Positions 62,701-64,000 of a stretch of 64,000 bases of DNA are shown one piece after another. Both the position numbers and the translations under genes were made by a program. A model generated the notes under the pieces. The model was not told the origin of the DNA, searched no databases, and was given only the letters and a program-made list of their open reading frames with translations. This DNA comes from Streptomyces harbinensis (GTDB lineage Bacteria > Actinomycetota > Actinomycetes > Streptomycetales > Streptomycetaceae), in contig NZ_FPAB01000003.1 in assembly GCF_900116145.1 (NCBI RefSeq), positions 372,184-436,183 of the forward strand, read 5' to 3'. Positions within the stretch are counted from its first letter, which is position 1. Each line of letters starts with the position of its first letter.

Positions 62701-62758
62701 GGATTTCCATCGGTCCGAGCACCGCGAAACCCACGGTGCCGTCCATGGGTGTCTCCAT
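59705..62758 (-). CDS. AfsR/SARP-type regulator with NB-ARC and TPR domains
   Basis: 1017 residues. Residues 1-95 are an OmpR-like winged HTH, 100-245 the bacterial transcriptional activator domain (BTAD) of SARPs, 280-560 an NB-ARC ATPase with Walker A GTAGVGKT (311-318) and VLVVLDNAHSAEQV, and about 700-1000 tetratricopeptide repeats. Such regulators activate secondary metabolism or development, but no biosynthetic genes are visible within the window. ATG at 62758 with AGGGGG upstream is chosen; the open frame begins at 62866. Convergent with glkA and divergent from the right-edge gene. Confidence 0.92.
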   Translation of the reverse strand: METPMDGTVGFAVLGPMEIRRGETGEAVTGRLRRTLLGVLLARPGGGVPADTLSDALWGERPDERAAARLQLHIHRLRAFLGDPDRLAFGVDGYRLRVAPGEPDADRFETLIAEALRVRAREPGRAAVLLREALELWRGVPFAGLEVPLLDDWAHRLGERRLTAYEALYEAELACGNETAAVDGLSALVREHPLRERLHALLMTALYRAGRPADALAVYRTARERLVTELGLEPGPELRALERSVLAGEPIGRAARPGPSGAPAPPVPRTPAQLPADVTRFTGREAELAELDALLARPGNSGPVLVTAVAGTAGVGKTALAVRWAHRVRDRFPDGQLYVDLHGYGPDRPVAPEDALAGFLRALGVDGGSIPPVPAERAARYRTLLDGRRVLVVLDNAHSAEQVRPLLPGSPTACAVITSRDALAGLVAREGAHRLTLDRLPPADARSLLRQLLGTRATAAPAAVDALIERCARLPLALRITAELARSQPSRPLADLAAELADRHEALELLDLDGDPYTAVRAVFSWSYQRLDPDVARVFRLFGVLPGHDTDAHTLAAMAGTGPRSARHALETLLRAHLVDRIAPGRYQPHDLLRAYAAELAADPGHTAERATALTRLSRYYRAASAAALDAVAPYEKARRPAAPAWDGELPALASPEAARRWLDTERAALLEATRHGPPELTRFLSDTLWRYLETGGYHDDSVTLHERALALARESGDRLAEANALRQLSTALNRSGGDLHRAIALLRQALVRYEELGEPELRDASLVNLGNAYASLGDHFEALRLYRLAQEGGAGGWALHRAALCNSGISLQLLGRYEEAAQAMRTALALCQEHGDRTNEGNILSGLAEVSLQLGEEDRAYEEARRALGLARETGYRLVESHALRVLGQLHERRAEPERALHHHIRAEAIAREVGDPGLIASALNSLAGARAVAGHPRQALREYAESIAVAVGSDHRDLLARAHAGIAEVHAGLGDRDSARAHWRQALIHCEALGLPETDRVRERLAQCGPEPATA

Positions 62759-62944
62759 GGTCGTTTCCCCCTTGCCCCGCGCCTCCCGCGTGGTGCGGCC
62801 GGCGAGGGGTTGTGCTGACACCGCGCCCGTCCCGCCATGAAAGCGGGAGGAAAGCGCTGCGCTCATTCTTGCTCATGGTGACGTCGCCCGGGCCCTGGCG
62901 CCCGGCGTGCGCGCACCCTCCACCACTCCCTTACGGAAGACACC

Positions 62945-64000
62945 ATGTCAGGCGGTTACCCTCCCCAGCCCGGGCAGCAGCCGGACCGTACGGGCCCCAG
63001 CCCGTACCGCACCACCCGCAGCAGGGGCACCACCCGCCCCCGCCCCCGGCGCCGTATCCGGGGCAGGCGCCCCCTCCGGGCCCGGCGCCGTACCCGGGTC
63101 AGGCGTGGCCGCCGGGCCCGCCCCCGCCGGCGCCGCCGCGCAAGCGGAGGTCCGGGGCGGTCGCGGTGCTGGCCGTGGTGCTGGTGCTCGCCCTGGCCGC
63201 CGGCGGCGCCTGGTTCTTCCTGGGCGGTGACGGCGACGACAGCGGCCCGCCCATCGCCGTGGACCCGGGCACACCCGGCGGGCAGCTGTGGGCCGCGGAC
63301 GCGGGAGCGGACGACGCCGGGCAGCCGGCCGGCACCTGGTTCGTGAACGACACCCTGGTCCGGGCCACCGGCACCTCGTTCACCGCGTACGGGGTGGCGG
63401 ACGGCGCCGAGCGGTGGAGCCTGGAGCTGGAGGGCGCCCATCTGTGTGTGCCCACCACCGCCACCCGGGACGGGGTGATCGTGGTCGGACACGGCGACAG
63501 CAACTGCGGTCAGAACATCACCTTCGTCGATCTCGCCGCCGGGGAGACCGGCTGGAGCCGGCGGCTCGAACCCCAGGAGAACCCGCTCAGCCTGGAAATC
63601 GCGATGACGGACACGGCGTACGCCGTCCAGACCATCGGCGGCTGGACCGTGCACAGCCTCGCCGACGGGGAGGTGATCTCCTCGGGCGGCGCCGTCTACA
63701 ACGTCCTCAACCAGGACGTGAACGACACCGACTTCGCCCGCGGCGTCGAACTCGTCCAGGGCGCCGAGATCTGCGCGGTGGACGGCGTCGCCGGCGGCGA
63801 GACGCTGCTGCGGCGGCGCACCTGCGCCACGGTGACCGACCCGGCCGGCCCCACGCTGACCGACCCGTTCTCCCGGCTGGAGGAGATCGACCCGGACAGC
63901 GGGGACACCCGCTGGAGCCTGGACCTGCCCGAGGGCCGCTGGCTGTCCAAGATCGTCAGCAAGGCGCCGCTGGTGCTGCTCCTGCGGGACGATCAGTTCG
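62945..64000 (+). CDS. Membrane-anchored beta-propeller-like protein, 5' frameshifted, right edge partial
   Basis: The ATG at 62945 with GGAAG five bases upstream opens MSGGYPPQPGQQPD. The expected continuation (YGPQPVPHHPQQGHHPPPPP, a proline/glutamine-rich cytoplasmic tail) is in the -1 frame from about 62986. From there the frame is open to the window edge: a basic stop-transfer PPRKRRSG, a membrane helix (VAVLAVVLVLALAAGGAWFFL), then extracellular repeats such as LVRATGTSFTAYGVADGAER and ITFVDLAAGETGW, typical of PQQ-like beta-propellers. One missing base near 62986 explains the break: a sequencing error or a true lesion. The 3' end is outside the window. Confidence 0.7.

Noticed and set aside
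60941..62818. Long plus-strand open frame opposite the SARP regulator
   Set aside because: Shadow frame. The minus-strand protein has complete SARP, NB-ARC and TPR domains.
63000..63150. Proline-rich repeats at the right edge as a possible separate small gene
   Set aside because: The sequence is the cytoplasmic tail of the frameshifted membrane protein. No independent start or stop defines a separate gene.

Overview
The window is from a high-GC actinobacterium, almost certainly Streptomyces or a close relative. The evidence is the extreme G/C bias at third codon positions, many GTG starts, ATGA/GTGA stop-start overlaps, and a gene order (E1-GntR-E2-E3-pepA-cobS-cobT ... nadA-erpA-adoK ... 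ctaCDF-ctaE-qcrCAB-trpD ... NlpC/P60 pair-pimB ... glkA) typical of the Streptomyces core chromosome. No tRNA, rRNA, CRISPR array, insertion sequence or prophage was seen.

Layout. 0-5 kb: small oxidoreductases (FAD protein, TIGR01777 epimerase-like protein, SDR) and a secreted septum-formation-type protein. 5-8.5 kb: a secreted purple-acid-phosphatase-like enzyme behind a good PHO-box match, then a NicO/RcnA-type Ni/Co transporter with an exported partner. 8.5-13.2 kb: a more accessory block with methionine aminopeptidase, an MFS exporter divergent from its likely XRE/MmyB-type regulator, and a WYL regulator. 13.3-21.9 kb: central carbon metabolism, with homodimeric pyruvate dehydrogenase E1 (aceE), a GntR regulator, a two-lipoyl E2, E3 (lpd) and pepA, all on the minus strand. 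Three strong palindromes in its promoter regions are candidate operators. 21.9-27.1 kb: late cobalamin genes cobS, cobT and a cobU fused to a degenerate metallo-beta-lactamase-like domain. 27-38.5 kb: a secreted trypsin-like protease, an HtrA-like lipoprotein protease, DUF3043, PspA-PspAA with a NarL-type two-component system, nadA divergent from erpA, a lineage-type membrane-anchored protein and adenosine kinase.

38.5-49.6 kb: a cysteine desulfurase-TusA fusion, then the whole cytochrome bcc-aa3 respiratory supercomplex in two blocks (ctaC-ctaD-ctaF and ctaE-qcrC-qcrA-qcrB). An L,D-transpeptidase lipoprotein and a degenerate receiver-domain protein lie between the blocks. 49.7-64 kb: trpD, a stand-alone AsnC ligand domain, a NYN-coiled-coil protein, two tandem NlpC/P60 cell-wall hydrolases (the first with a probable c-di-AMP riboswitch leader), a PimB-type mannosyltransferase, a SRPBCC/ArsA-like/DUF5304 cluster, glucokinase glkA, a large AfsR-type SARP regulator, and at the right edge a membrane-anchored beta-propeller-type protein whose N-terminus appears frameshifted.

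How it fits together: much of the window supports respiration and central carbon flux (PDH, Fe-S insertion, NAD synthesis, bcc-aa3 oxidase, glucokinase), cobalamin completion and Ni/Co handling, and cell-envelope remodelling (LDT, NlpC/P60, Psp, PimB). I did not find a clear-cut novel defence or biosynthetic system. The most informative signals are regulatory (PHO box, riboswitch, palindromes) and several domain fusions or degenerate enzymes.
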